Part shown: piece by piece, positions 29,316 through 41,200 of the stretch | Layout of the letters: each line of letters starts with the position of its first letter | Position numbering within the stretch: position 1 is the first letter of the stretch | Assembly (NCBI GenBank): GCA_002746305.1 | Contig: NVWV01000003.1 | Span: forward strand, 139,999 to 203,998 | Reading direction: 5' to 3' | Length of the DNA stretch: 64,000 nt | From: Bacteroidota bacterium | Lineage (GTDB): Bacteria; Bacteroidota; Bacteroidia; NS11-12g; UBA9320 | Notes under the pieces: generated by a model | What the model was told of the DNA's origin: nothing | Database searches by the model: none | The model's input: only the letters and a program-made list of their open reading frames with translations | Position numbers and translations under genes: made by a program

Positions 29316-31286
29316 TTATAAGCTAGTTTTGGAAAATCTGAGAACTGCGGAATCCGTTCCATCTGTAGCCTTTAGAAAATAAATACCATTGGATAAATCC
29401 TGAATATCTATCTCCGTTATTCCGCTTTTAAGACTCTGGGCATCAATTCTTCTGACTACTCTTCCCTGTATATCAATAATAAATACTTCATCCACTTTTC
29501 TGTCCTTCATATACAACGAAATAGAACTGCTCGATGGGTTTGGATACAGTGATATAGTAGATAGGTCCAAATGGTCCCCTTCTATTACTGAGCCTTTGGC
29601 AAGCAACCAAACATTTGGATCAAATACCAAACTCTCTATGTGCATTCCAAGTTCTAACTCAATCTCTTGATTTGGACTGGTATGTTCTATCAAAAACGTA
29701 GTATCCTGGGTTCCTTCGGAAGCTCTATATTGAATGGTCAAAGGGAAAAATTCTACGGAGGAATGAGATGTTGTTTGTGAAATCTCCAATTTCACTTTGG
29801 AGTGACTTTGTCTACTCCATCTAGTGAGTACCTGAGGAAAACCTTCTTGGTACACATACCGATCAAAGAAACCATACAAATCCTTTCCACTTGCCGCTTC
29901 CATGGCCTCTCTAAAATCTATGGTTTTAGCAAAGCCATAACACAAATCTGCATTGGCGAGGTAGTCCCTTGTTCCTTGGAAGAAATCTGAATCTCCCAAT
30001 TCCCATCTCAATTGATGTAGAACCATGGAACCTTTTCGGTATCGCATATCGCCATTAAAAAGGTCACCAACATCGGTGGTATCATATGCAAAGACAGAAC
30101 CATCATTATTTCGTGTTGCTCTGCTCCTACTCTCAATTAAAAATGCTAAAAACTCTTCTCGACTCAATACCAACTCTCGAGCAATTGCATTGCTGTATGT
30201 AGCCCAACTTTCATTCAGCCACAAATCTTGCCATGAACCGCACGTAACTTTATCTCCAAACCACTGATGAGCTAATTCATGTGCCATTAAATCAAAATCC
30301 AAGTTGGACATAAAACTCATGGTTTGATGCTCCATACCTCCACCTCTTGCAAACATAGCGTGACCGTACTTCTCATTTCTAAATGGGTAGTCCCCAAATA
30401 AGCTATCAAATCCACGCATCATACCGTTGATTTTCCAACGGAGAGTATCTGCTTGTTCCTTGTAGGCTGGGTAGAGGTAATCTAAGTGATATAGACTATC
30501 TCCATCACTAAGATGTATGTAATGACTTTCTTCATAATAATTGGTTACCGCCACGGCCACCAAATAAGTAGTAACTGGATATCTGTGTTTCCAGTAATAA
30601 ACAAGACTACTATCTGCCAACGTATCTACTTTCTGTAAAAGACCTAGACTGGCTGCTTTGTTATTCTTTGGTATGGTTATTTCAAAATCGATAGAATCTA
30701 TTTTGTCATTCAATTGCTGCTTGCACGGCCACCATCCATATGCTCCATAGGGCTCAGAAAGGCTCCAAGCTATGGGCCCATCCTTTTGAAAATCGTAACT
30801 GAAGCCCCTTTGTTCATTTACGGATGGATTGCCACTATAGAAAACCTCAACTGCAACTAGAGCTCCTTTATTTAGAGAAGGAATAGTGATAAGAATCTCA
30901 TCTCCAGAATGCGTAAAATTAGCCAAAGTCCCTTCATACAAAATGGAGTCAACTATCATTCGAGAATCAAGATCAAACGAAAACTGTGAAAAACCATCTG
31001 TTCCAGCTACCAACTCCGAGTATACACTTCCAAAAATATTTCGAACAGCAGGATCAATATTCAATTTCAGCTTATGATAAACGATGTCATACGCCTGACC
31101 ACTTCGCTTGGATTTGAAATTTCGCTTGGAGATGAACGCTTCCTTTTCACCTTTAATAATGGCCTCCATGTCTTGAGCATAAGAGCCCATGAAAACAAAG
31201 CAGAAAAACAAAAGAACTAATTTTCTCATTCTATATGGAACAAACTTAGGCAAGCTTCTTATTTGTTCATCGATTTCCTCCATCAT
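29316..31286 (-). CDS. M1 family metallopeptidase with T9SS sorting domain
   Basis: HELAHQWFGDKVTCGSWQDLWLNESWATY; C-terminal LYPNPSSSSISLY...NGIYFLKAT. Confidence 0.92.
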   Translation of the reverse strand: MMEEIDEQIRSLPKFVPYRMRKLVLLFFCFVFMGSYAQDMEAIIKGEKEAFISKRNFKSKRSGQAYDIVYHKLKLNIDPAVRNIFGSVYSELVAGTDGFSQFSFDLDSRMIVDSILYEGTLANFTHSGDEILITIPSLNKGALVAVEVFYSGNPSVNEQRGFSYDFQKDGPIAWSLSEPYGAYGWWPCKQQLNDKIDSIDFEITIPKNNKAASLGLLQKVDTLADSSLVYYWKHRYPVTTYLVAVAVTNYYEESHYIHLSDGDSLYHLDYLYPAYKEQADTLRWKINGMMRGFDSLFGDYPFRNEKYGHAMFARGGGMEHQTMSFMSNLDFDLMAHELAHQWFGDKVTCGSWQDLWLNESWATYSNAIARELVLSREEFLAFLIESRSRATRNNDGSVFAYDTTDVGDLFNGDMRYRKGSMVLHQLRWELGDSDFFQGTRDYLANADLCYGFAKTIDFREAMEAASGKDLYGFFDRYVYQEGFPQVLTRWSRQSHSKVKLEISQTTSHSSVEFFPLTIQYRASEGTQDTTFLIEHTSPNQEIELELGMHIESLVFDPNVWLLAKGSVIEGDHLDLSTISLYPNPSSSSISLYMKDRKVDEVFIIDIQGRVVRRIDAQSLKSGITEIDIQDLSNGIYFLKATDGTDSAVLRFSKTSL

Positions 31287-31300
31287 ATTTTGGTATAATT

Positions 31301-32521
31301 ATGTATTTTCCCCGCCTTATGACTAAATTTTCATTCGTATCGACAATACTACTATGTAGCTTGTTCTTGTTTCAATACCAATTAAAAGCTCAAGACACAT
31401 TAAGAAATAAAAAGGATGGCAACTACATCTTTACCATTAAAAAAGACATAGAAGCAACCGAAGTTCAAAACCAAAACAGAACAGGAACCTGCTGGAGTTT
31501 TGGTGCTCTTAGCTTCATGGAGAGTGAACTTATGCGTATGGGCAAGGGAAAACATAAACTGAGTGAAATGTACATTGTACGTAAGGCCTATGAGGATAAA
31601 GCAGAAAACTATGTACGTATGCATGGTACTGGTAACTTTAGCCAAGGTGGAGCCTTTCATGATATTCCCTATGTAATCAAAAAGTATGGAATAGTTCCCC
31701 AAGAAATATACAAAGGACTTGAATACGGATTAGAAAATCACAACCATAGTGAGATGGAAGCTGTATTAAAAGGAATGCTGGATGCAGTAATAAGCAATAA
31801 GCAAAGGAAGCTTACTACAAGCTGGAAAAAAGCCTTTAATGCTGTTCTTGATTCATACCTAGGGGCCGTACCTGAAAATTTCACCTACAATGGAAAAAGC
31901 TATACTCCACTAAGTTTTGCCAAAAGTCTGGACATGAATATGGATGATTACGTTTTTATTACTTCATTCACCCACCACCCATTTTATGAGAGTTTTGTAG
32001 TGGAAATTCCTGACAACTGGATTTGGGCTCAAGCATACAATGTACCTCTTGATGAAATGATGGACCTAATGAAAGGTGCTATGAACAACGGTTACGGAAT
32101 AGGATGGGCTGCCGATGTAAGTGAAAAAGGTTTCAGTTTCAGAGATGGCTTAGCTATCGTACCTGAAGATGAGGATGCCCTGAAGTCCAAAGGAAAAGAT
32201 AACAAGCATTTTAGCGACGCTGGTGCTATAAAAACGGGAACACAGTTTGACACTCCAGGTCCTGAGCTAGAAATAACACAAGTAATGCGTCAGGAAGCAT
32301 TTGACAATTACCTAACTACAGACGATCACCTAATGCACTTCACAGGTATTGTAAATGATCAAGAAGGTAACGAGTACTTTATAGTTAAAAACAGCTGGGG
32401 AACTGACCGTAACGATTGTGACGGTTATTTCTATGCTAGTATGCCATACGTAGCTCTGAAAACAATTAACTTTATGGTACATAAAGATGCATTACCAAAG
32501 AGTTTAAAGAAGAGACTTTAA
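31301..32521 (+). CDS. C1 family peptidase (bleomycin hydrolase/PepC-like)
   Basis: NRTGTCWSFGALSFMESEL, HLMHFTGI, IVKNSWGTD. Confidence 0.9.
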   Translation: MYFPRLMTKFSFVSTILLCSLFLFQYQLKAQDTLRNKKDGNYIFTIKKDIEATEVQNQNRTGTCWSFGALSFMESELMRMGKGKHKLSEMYIVRKAYEDKAENYVRMHGTGNFSQGGAFHDIPYVIKKYGIVPQEIYKGLEYGLENHNHSEMEAVLKGMLDAVISNKQRKLTTSWKKAFNAVLDSYLGAVPENFTYNGKSYTPLSFAKSLDMNMDDYVFITSFTHHPFYESFVVEIPDNWIWAQAYNVPLDEMMDLMKGAMNNGYGIGWAADVSEKGFSFRDGLAIVPEDEDALKSKGKDNKHFSDAGAIKTGTQFDTPGPELEITQVMRQEAFDNYLTTDDHLMHFTGIVNDQEGNEYFIVKNSWGTDRNDCDGYFYASMPYVALKTINFMVHKDALPKSLKKRL

Positions 32522-32535
32522 TCTCTCACAGTGAC

Positions 32536-32578
32536 ATAAAAAAGGCTCGATTAATTGAATTAATTGAGCCTTTTTTAT
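32536..32578. terminator. Bidirectional intrinsic terminator
   Basis: ataaaaaaggctc-gattaattgaattaatt-gagccttttttat between convergent genes. Confidence 0.88.
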
Positions 32579-32591
32579 GCTTCCTTTTTAG

Positions 32592-34610
32592 TTATTCTAA
32601 GTTGATATTTTGTCCCTTTGGAAACTTCACTTGATACTTAAAATTAACTTCTTTAGTCTTATTGGGCTCAAGCTTTATCTCCCACTTCAGTTCTCCTGTA
32701 TTCTCTGTATGACTTGCTCCATTTTTATCTTTCAAGACCACTTCAATGTCTTTAGGTCTTTGGCTTATGGGTACTTGATCGTACACAATAAGGTTTATAG
32801 GTTGCCCTTTATTATTTCTTACTTTAATCTCAAACTGTCTTTTCTCAATGGTTTCTTTCCCTATGAATTCTCTGGTTGTTTGGGATTTTACTTTTTGACG
32901 GCTTACCATAACATTTTTGTCTCGCCCAAGTGAGATATTCAATGTATCCGTCAAAAACCGAACATCCAGAATGGACTTTCCTATATAGGTACTCTCAAAG
33001 TAGAGGTTCGCTTCGCCTTCCAATAAATTATACTCTCCCCAATCAGCAACTCTTGCTATCAAAAATGCTGCTTTCTCCAATTTAGGAACACTTCTATACT
33101 CATAGTAAGCAGGTACTTCTACCTCATTTATGGATATTATTTTCGGTTTCCCGTTACTCTTAATTGTAAATGGAATATCAAGCGTAATCTCTAAGCTTGT
33201 TTGATTCTCCATGGGCAACACAGCTATAGGTTTTGACACGTACACTTGTTTATCCTTTTTGGGTGCCTTGAATGATAGTCTTTTGTAAGATGTACTTACT
33301 AATCCTTGAGTCTGTGCTGGAGCATAGTTGTAGGTCACTGCTCCAGACAACTGAATATCATTTTCTTTCACCAGATAATCACCCCTACCCAATACTTCGT
33401 CTTCTACTACCATGATTTGTGCAAGTTGTTGAGTACTGGAAAGTGCAATGGTATTGGACCCATTTGCCGCTACTGCTTGATATCTATCTGCATAACCTAG
33501 ACTGCTTACAAAAAGTTGATTTTTTCCTTGAGGAAGTGTAATCGAAAAATTACCATTCTCATCGGTGATTGTTCCAATCGAAGTGGCTTGTACCTTTAAA
33601 GCGGCATATGGTATCGCCGCTCCATATTGATCCACCACACGACCTGAAGCTTGTGTGTTATTACTGCTGATATAGTTGTTTAGGTTGTACGAGTTTTGAT
33701 TGGCTGTTGCTTTGTATGGGTTGGCATTATATCCTCCTGCAGAATAATTAAGATAATACGGCTTAAGAACTGGGAGGTCGCCATTTTGATAAGGGTTAGC
33801 ATTACTAAAGGTTAGATTTACATTATCCCAATCCTCTCCTGTATTTTGTTGCACATTTGCTTTATAAACAAGTTGAAGAGGATCATTAATATTCTGAACT
33901 CGTATGTCGTAGCTAGGATACCAACTGGCATTATTCACCAAGTAACTGAGCATAAACTGACCTCCAGTTGCCTTCTTGGCTTGCAACTCTAAAAGTACTT
34001 CACTACTGTTTTTAGTAAGTCTGCTGTTTATAGCATTGAGTTGGCTACTAAACCGTTTTATGGCTGCGTTAATACTGGCTCGTTGATAGTTCAAATTCTT
34101 TCGCATTTTGTTTATGGACAATAACTCAGCATAATAATATTGGTGGATTCCTTTGAGGGTATTGACATCCAAATTATTGTTATTCCCTTTTATCAAGCGA
34201 TTGCTTTGTAAAAATTGCTCACTATGACTGAGAGCATTCAATTCTATATCTACATCTTTATATAGTCTTTGATAATGATTCATACTATCAGATATTTTCT
34301 TCAGGTCACCTTCTACCTCTTTTTCATCGATATAATTCATTTGATGACGTATGGAGAGAATCGTAAACTCCCCATTTCCTTTTACTTGAATGGTCTTAGC
34401 ATCCAAATACGGAGATAAATCTGTTATTCTTAGGGTTTGTACTCCTGAGGTTAATTGGGCTTTGAACTCTCGGGTTACTTGGGCTCCATTTAGAAACACC
34501 GTTACTTTTTTAACTTCGGATTTTGTTTCTGTAGATGCTTTGGTAAGTACTACACTTGCTACAAATAGTAGCAACAATATTTTTCTCAACATATGCATTA
34601 ATACCGCCAA
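32592..34610 (-). CDS. DUF4139/mucoidy inhibitor MuiA-like protein with inserted carboxypeptidase-regulatory-like domain
   Basis: VTVFLNGAQVTREFKAQL, GGQFMLSYLVNNASWYPSYDIRV, GRVVDQYGAAIPYAALKV...GNFSITLPQG. Confidence 0.85.
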   Translation of the reverse strand: MAVLMHMLRKILLLLFVASVVLTKASTETKSEVKKVTVFLNGAQVTREFKAQLTSGVQTLRITDLSPYLDAKTIQVKGNGEFTILSIRHQMNYIDEKEVEGDLKKISDSMNHYQRLYKDVDIELNALSHSEQFLQSNRLIKGNNNNLDVNTLKGIHQYYYAELLSINKMRKNLNYQRASINAAIKRFSSQLNAINSRLTKNSSEVLLELQAKKATGGQFMLSYLVNNASWYPSYDIRVQNINDPLQLVYKANVQQNTGEDWDNVNLTFSNANPYQNGDLPVLKPYYLNYSAGGYNANPYKATANQNSYNLNNYISSNNTQASGRVVDQYGAAIPYAALKVQATSIGTITDENGNFSITLPQGKNQLFVSSLGYADRYQAVAANGSNTIALSSTQQLAQIMVVEDEVLGRGDYLVKENDIQLSGAVTYNYAPAQTQGLVSTSYKRLSFKAPKKDKQVYVSKPIAVLPMENQTSLEITLDIPFTIKSNGKPKIISINEVEVPAYYEYRSVPKLEKAAFLIARVADWGEYNLLEGEANLYFESTYIGKSILDVRFLTDTLNISLGRDKNVMVSRQKVKSQTTREFIGKETIEKRQFEIKVRNNKGQPINLIVYDQVPISQRPKDIEVVLKDKNGASHTENTGELKWEIKLEPNKTKEVNFKYQVKFPKGQNINLE

Positions 34611-34744
34611 AAGAAAAAAGGTAAGTGGTATGTGTCAAATAATTTCACTTCCTGTTTTGTTCAATGAGAATCCGTCCTTTTTCTCGATTGATTCAACGCA
34701 ATGACTTGGCTTAATGAGAGAGTCATACCTATACTTGTGGAGCG

Positions 34745-35050
34745 ATGGGACGCAGACTAAAGATCTTTTGGATGTATTATAAAAAAGTATTTTATCCTAC
34801 CTTTTTTATAACCTTAGGCATTGGTCTTTTTGGTGCGGGTTTCTCTGAGTTTTCATTGGGTAGATTTGGACAAAGCTTTTTTATACTTGCTCCCACCATT
34901 CTCTTTATACAATATAACTTAAGGTTCAAAAATGAATATTATTTCTACGGTAATTTGGGTTTTTCCAAAGGGAAACTCATTATTTACTCTCTTCTTGTCA
35001 ATGTTTTGGTCACCTTTATACTCATCGGCACTTCTGTACTATGGAACTAA
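34745..35050 (+). CDS. Small membrane protein, possible ABC transporter membrane subunit
   Basis: Three to four predicted hydrophobic segments in 101 aa; overlaps the ABC ATPase gene by 10 bp. Confidence 0.6.
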   Translation: MGRRLKIFWMYYKKVFYPTFFITLGIGLFGAGFSEFSLGRFGQSFFILAPTILFIQYNLRFKNEYYFYGNLGFSKGKLIIYSLLVNVLVTFILIGTSVLWN

Positions 35051-35709
35051 AAGTAGATAGTGTGTTTGTAGAATATGAGTTTAGACCTGTGCTTCGAGGA
35101 GTACATCTCATATGTAAGACTGGAGAGATAATTGGACTCCTTGGTTTAAATGGGTCTGGGAAATCTACCTTACTTAAGGTGATTCAACGAAGCTTAATTC
35201 CAGATGCTAGTTTTGTAAAGGTAGATGATGACGTCATTCTCTCTCAATCCCAATCTCATAAGTACATAACCTACCTGCCTCAAGAAAGCTTTCTCCCAAG
35301 GCAAGAGAAACTAAAAACGGTACTTGCTTTACAGTTAAATACGGAGGAATACATCTCTCTATCAAAAAGAGACAACATAGCAAAACTTCTTAATCAACGA
35401 TGTGGTTCTCTGTCTGGTGGTGAGAGTAGATTTATTGAAATTCTAATGGTATTGAATTCACCTGCCCCTTTTGTACTTTTAGACGAACCTTTTAACGGTT
35501 TAGCACCCATATACAAGGATGAAGTAAAAGAGCTCATTCGGTTAAAATCTCAGTCTAAAGGTATCATTATTACGGATCACGATTATCGTAATGTTCTTGA
35601 TATTTCTACTAAAGAAATACTCCTGTTCGATGGAATATCTATTCACCTAAAAGATAAAAAAGAGCTTTATAAATATGGGTATATTCCAAAACCATTGGAC
35701 CAATTATAA
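35041..35709 (+). CDS. ABC transporter ATP-binding protein
   Basis: Walker A GLNGSGKSTLL, signature SLSGGESR, Walker B FVLLDEPF, H-loop ITDHD. Confidence 0.92.
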   Translation: MELKVDSVFVEYEFRPVLRGVHLICKTGEIIGLLGLNGSGKSTLLKVIQRSLIPDASFVKVDDDVILSQSQSHKYITYLPQESFLPRQEKLKTVLALQLNTEEYISLSKRDNIAKLLNQRCGSLSGGESRFIEILMVLNSPAPFVLLDEPFNGLAPIYKDEVKELIRLKSQSKGIIITDHDYRNVLDISTKEILLFDGISIHLKDKKELYKYGYIPKPLDQL

Positions 35710-35763
35710 CACGACACATTTTTCCACTTTAAGTTTACTAAAAATTCTACCTTTGTTTCATAC

Positions 35764-36237
35764 TTGAAGAATTACTTTTTCATACTTACTATTACAGGTA
35801 TATTCCTATCAGCGTGTAATTCCAATGCACTTGTAGATAGATATCATGATATTCCAGAAAATGGCTGGCAATATGAACAGACCATTACCGATAGTTTTGA
35901 GGTAACACACCCCAATCATTATCATACCATATCAGCCAACTTGAGAGTAACTGGGGATTACCCATTTGCGAATCTTCACTTGAAGGTAACCCTCACTGCT
36001 CCTGATGGTAAAAGTTCAGAGTATAAGGTACCTGTACAACTTGCAGAGAAATCTGGAAAATGGTTAGGCAGTGGGCTAGGTAATGTGATTACTTTTCAAC
36101 TGCCAATTCTTCATCGAAAGCTTTTAAATCAAAAAGGAAAATACTCTATTACTATAGCTCAAGATATGCGACTTGAAACATTAACAAGCGTTACTGCAGC
36201 TGGTATTAAAGTTGAACAACAAGAAGAAATATTTTAA
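35764..36237 (+). CDS. gldH: Gliding motility lipoprotein GldH
   Basis: Lipobox LSAC; NALVDRYHDIPENGWQYEQTITDSFEV...LGSGLGNVITFQLPI; TTG start. Confidence 0.85.
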   Translation: MKNYFFILTITGIFLSACNSNALVDRYHDIPENGWQYEQTITDSFEVTHPNHYHTISANLRVTGDYPFANLHLKVTLTAPDGKSSEYKVPVQLAEKSGKWLGSGLGNVITFQLPILHRKLLNQKGKYSITIAQDMRLETLTSVTAAGIKVEQQEEIF

Positions 36238-36278
36238 TTGGTATGTGCCTTTAAGCACTTACAAATACAAAAAAGAAA

Positions 36279-37673
36279 ATGAACAATTACGACGTAGCGA
36301 TTATAGGATCAGGACCAGGTGGATATGTGTGTGCTATACGATGTGCTCAATTGGGTCTTAAAACTGCGATTATAGAAAAATACAGTACTTTAGGTGGTAC
36401 ATGCCTAAACGTAGGGTGTATTCCAAGTAAAGCATTACTAGATAGCTCTCATCAATACCATGATGCTACCCATAAATTTGCTGCCCATGGAATTAATATA
36501 GGTACGCCTAAAGTTGACTTTAAGCAGATGATTGCTCGTAAGCAAGGAGTTGTAGATCAAATGACGAAAGGCGTTGATTTTCTAATGAAGAAAAACAAGA
36601 TTGATATCTACACGGGTATGGGGTCATTTGTAGACGCAAATACGCTTGAAATAGCAGGAGATAAAAAAGAAAAAATATCAGCTAAGAATATCATAATTGC
36701 TACAGGGAGTAAACCAACCAGTTTCCCTGGGATGGAAATAGATAAGAAAAGAGTAATCTCATCTACAGAAGCTTTAGAACTTAAGGAAATACCAAAACAC
36801 CTAATTGTGATAGGTGGTGGAGTTATTGGATTGGAATTGGGTTCTGTTTATCAGCGACTTGGATCTGCAGTAAGTATAGTGGAATACGCACCGAGCGTAA
36901 TAGCAGGAATGGATGCTAGTCTGGGTAAAGAGATGGGGCGTGTTCTGAAAAAGCAAGGAATGAAATTACACCTCGGTCACAAAGTAACTTCTGTAACTAC
37001 CAAAGGAAAGGTTGTTACTGTAAAGGCTGAAGGCAAGAAGGGTGAAGTAACTCTTGAGGGAGACTATTGTCTTATATCTGTAGGTAGAAAACCATATACA
37101 GATGGATTAAATGCTGACAAAGCTGGGGTAAAACTAGATGACAAAGGAAGAGTTGAAACCAATGACCATCTGCAAACGAATATTTCAAATATATATGCAA
37201 TTGGGGATGTGGTAAAAGGAGCTATGCTTGCTCATAAGGCAGAAGAAGAGGGTGTAATGGTAGCCGAACTTATAGCTGGACAAAAACCACATATTAACTA
37301 CAACCTAATACCGGGTGTTGTATATACGTGGCCAGAGATTGCTTGTGTAGGACAAACTGAAGAACAATTGAAAGAGTCTGGTATAAAGTACAAAGTTGGC
37401 CAATTCCCTTTTAGAGCAAATGGCAGAGCAGTTGCAGGTATGGATCTAGATGGATTTGTAAAAATACTTGCGGATGCGGAAACAGATGAGGTACTTGGGG
37501 CTCACATGATAGGTCCAAGAGTTGCAGATATGATTAGCGAAATAGCATTGGCAATGGAATTCCGAGCTAGTGCCGAAGATATAGGACGGGTATGTCATGC
37601 ACATCCCACCACAAGTGAGGTGACCAAGGAGGCTGCCTTAGCTGCTACGGATAACCGAGCCTTGCACAGTTAA
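36279..37673 (+). CDS. lpdA: Dihydrolipoyl dehydrogenase
   Basis: GSGPGGYVCAIRCAQLG, GGTCLNVGCIPSKALL, YAIGDVV, HAHPTTSE. Confidence 0.96.
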   Translation: MNNYDVAIIGSGPGGYVCAIRCAQLGLKTAIIEKYSTLGGTCLNVGCIPSKALLDSSHQYHDATHKFAAHGINIGTPKVDFKQMIARKQGVVDQMTKGVDFLMKKNKIDIYTGMGSFVDANTLEIAGDKKEKISAKNIIIATGSKPTSFPGMEIDKKRVISSTEALELKEIPKHLIVIGGGVIGLELGSVYQRLGSAVSIVEYAPSVIAGMDASLGKEMGRVLKKQGMKLHLGHKVTSVTTKGKVVTVKAEGKKGEVTLEGDYCLISVGRKPYTDGLNADKAGVKLDDKGRVETNDHLQTNISNIYAIGDVVKGAMLAHKAEEEGVMVAELIAGQKPHINYNLIPGVVYTWPEIACVGQTEEQLKESGIKYKVGQFPFRANGRAVAGMDLDGFVKILADAETDEVLGAHMIGPRVADMISEIALAMEFRASAEDIGRVCHAHPTTSEVTKEAALAATDNRALHS

Positions 37674-37689
37674 CAAAATTAATAAACCC

Positions 37690-38289
37690 ATGAAGAAATT
37701 AATCCTTACACTTTTTTGTTGGACAATGGTACTAGGTTCCTTTGCTCAAGACAATGAAAAACCAGCTGTAGGAGTATCTTCATTAATAGGACATGTTTCA
37801 ATAGGTAATGGCATTGCCGGCGGTGCTAGCGTGGCTGATAGCATATACAATGAGACTCGAACGAAAACTCCTGTGTTCACTATAGGAGCTGATTACACCA
37901 AAGGAGGCAATTTCTCAATTGGAGTAATAACGGGTTATCAGCGAATTAATTTAAATGTAACGGACACCTTCAATAATTTTTTAGAATCAGGTGACGTAAA
38001 TCGTTTTTACCTTGGCATTAGAGGATTATGGCATTATGGAAAATCAGACAAGATTGACTTATACTCTGGTGTCAAAATTGGAATTGTAGCTTTTAGCACA
38101 GGAGCAATCTCAGGACCACAGGCTAAAAAATCCGTTATAAAACGGGAAAATAATAGAACCAGAACATCTTTTGGTATCATTCCAATAGGAGCTCGATTTT
38201 TAATCACAGATAACCTTGGTGGACACATTCAGATGAGTATTGGTGCACCCACTTTTTTAAGTGTGGGAATGAATTATCGAATCTTATAG
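37690..38289 (+). CDS. Outer-membrane beta-barrel protein
   Basis: Signal peptide and amphipathic strands. Confidence 0.6.
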   Translation: MKKLILTLFCWTMVLGSFAQDNEKPAVGVSSLIGHVSIGNGIAGGASVADSIYNETRTKTPVFTIGADYTKGGNFSIGVITGYQRINLNVTDTFNNFLESGDVNRFYLGIRGLWHYGKSDKIDLYSGVKIGIVAFSTGAISGPQAKKSVIKRENNRTRTSFGIIPIGARFLITDNLGGHIQMSIGAPTFLSVGMNYRIL

Positions 38290-38295
38290 ATCACA

Positions 38296-41200
38296 CTACC
38301 GCACCACAGTTATCACTCCATTTTTAGATTCTTGTTTGCTTATTTGTTCTTCTATATTGATATATGTTAATACCCACATATAAGCACCCATTTGCACAGC
38401 TTTACCCTTATAATCTCCGTACCATCGCTGATTAGGGTCTCTACTTTCAAAGATTTTTTCTCCCCACCTACTGTAAATCACCAATAGATAATTTTCGATT
38501 TCACAGTCAATTTCAGGCACAAAGCCGTCATTTAGTTGATCTTCATTGGGAGAAAAAGCATTTGGAATATTGGGAACACAATTGCAGTTATAAAATTCAA
38601 TGTAAGCTGAGTCCCTAAAATCACAACTTCCGTTAGAGATTTTTATCCAAACCAATTCATCATCCATCACTCGATAAACTGAATCCGTAGCTCCAGTATG
38701 CCACTCCAGTTGTTGACCATTTGCATTAATCTCTAACAGAATAGTATCTCCTTTGCATGCTGTTCTATCACCAAATTCAGAATATTTCACTCTTTCTAAC
38801 TCGGATACATTAACTGTGTCACGAACCTGACAGCCCGAATAAGGATCGGTAACTGTAAGTACATAAGACTGATACCCTTTCATGGTAACAACAGGTGCGG
38901 GATCCAAACAATCGGATAAACTGGAACATGGATTCCATTCATAGCTATAGTCACTTATACCAATACCTCCAAGTTTATAATAATCTCCAAAACATAAAGA
39001 TGAATCAATTCCAGCATCTACACCTACTGCGATACAATGTATTGTTTGTAGAGTTGTATCTATACCACAGTCATCGGATAATATGAGCATAACCTTATAG
39101 GACCCTCCTTCCTCAAATTTAACAGTTGGAGGATTTTCACCGGTATACAGACTAGGTATTGCTCCCTTTCCAAAATCCCACTGGTACACCGCATTACCAT
39201 TTGATTTTGATTGATTTATAAAAGTAACCATTTCACCTAAGCAAATGATCGAATCAGAAGCCAACCCAATAATGGATCTTGACAAACAACAGTATTCTAC
39301 CACTACACTTACAGTATCTGAATCTGTACATCCAAAACTATTGGTTCCAATGACCTTGTAATCTTGATTGATATCTGTAAAACATTTTACAACGTTTGAT
39401 GTACTACCCAACAACCTATAATCTGGGCTCCATATGTACGTATCTGCACCAGAAGCTACTATTTCTAAAGTATCTCCCACACATAATTCCACTTTTTTCT
39501 TATCTAGGAGCAGTGAAGGCTTGGGATTTATTTTTACATAAAAAGAATCAATAACAATACAGTCATCAGCATCTGTATAATGGCACACATAATAACGAGA
39601 ACTCTTTGGACTCACAACAACCGACCTTGAACTTGAGGATGAGATTTCAACCTGTGGATACCAAGAATAATTACTTCCATTTTTTACGCTAAGAGACACG
39701 TTTTCCGTTGCACATATACTGACAGCGGAATTGGATGACTTAAAACATCCAACTTTTGCCCCAGCACACTTAAATGATACATCATCAATAGCAAAATCAT
39801 TACCCCCTGAAGGTCCGCCAATTATGAGAATGTCAATTTCAATTACTCCTGTTTCAGTAGCGGTATACTCTCCTACAAATTCAGTCCATGGGGTGGTTTT
39901 TCCTAAATATCCTGTTGAAAGCAAGAGCGGACCATTGACTCCCTTAACCCTAATCTCAAACCGAGAAGTTGCACCGGCGTATCTTCCATTGACATTTGCA
40001 TTGACAAACCAAGCTGAAAAATCATACGTTTTACCTTTCTCAACACTCACAAACTGATACCACAAACGTGATGTTGTACTTGGACCATCACCTAATAATA
40101 CATTTGTTCCTCCTCCTGGAGTGTGATCCTTTACACCTGTCCAATATGCACCGTTCCATCCATCTCCATTTGGACTTACGTGTATTTCTGGTGGCCCTTT
40201 ATTGGGTTTAGTACAATCCATTGTCATATCCGTTTTAAACCCAATAGGTACACAATTTGCATTATCAGCTAGAGCAAAGTCTCCATTAAAAATTACTGAA
40301 ACACATGAGTCTCCAAGAATATCAATAATACTTGACCCTGATTTATTTCCAGAACAATTGGCATCGTTAAATGACCTAATGACCACCGTTGTCTTTTTAT
40401 CTACTGGACCATAATCTATAAAATAGGGTGAGTAATATATACCACTATAGGAATAATCTTTGGTGCCATCATTTAGCGTAAAGTCAAAAGGTGGACTACC
40501 TTGTAATTCAATGGTTAGTCCTACCTTAAGTCCAGAAGGTATACTATAACTCCCTGAAATGGTAGCCAATGGCTTACCTACAGTTATAAAATCATTTGAC
40601 GTTTTACTATCCGATCCAAAAGCATTGGAAACAGTAAGTGAAACCGAATAAACTCCAGGCGTTATATATCTAACTTCGGGGTTTTGCTGAGTAGATGCAG
40701 ACGGAGAACCACCCGGAAAACTCCATGAAAATGTTTTGGGTAATTTCCCAACGGATTTATCATTAAACGTGATTAACTGATCCGGACAAGCTAGTTTGGG
40801 GCCACTAAAATTAGAAATAGGTTTGATTGATTGACAACTCAATGCCTTGAATGCATTAATTCTTCCTGCTCCAAGTTGATTGACGTACTTGAGATTCTGA
40901 GCATCAATATTATCACACGATTGTTTCAAGCAAGACTCAATCATCTCTGGACTAACTCCAGGAACATTCGAAATCATAAGAGCAACTAAACCAGACACAA
41001 GTGGACATGCCATAGATGTCCCACTTTTAAAATCATACGCTGAAGAGCCCGGCACTGTACTCCAAATTCCAACTCCAGGAGCGGTTACATCTATAGTGGA
41101 ACCATAATTTGAAAAAGATGCTTTCTCGTCATTCTGATCTGAAGCGGCAACACTAATAACATACTTGTACGATGCAGGATACATGGGTGCCGACACATTG

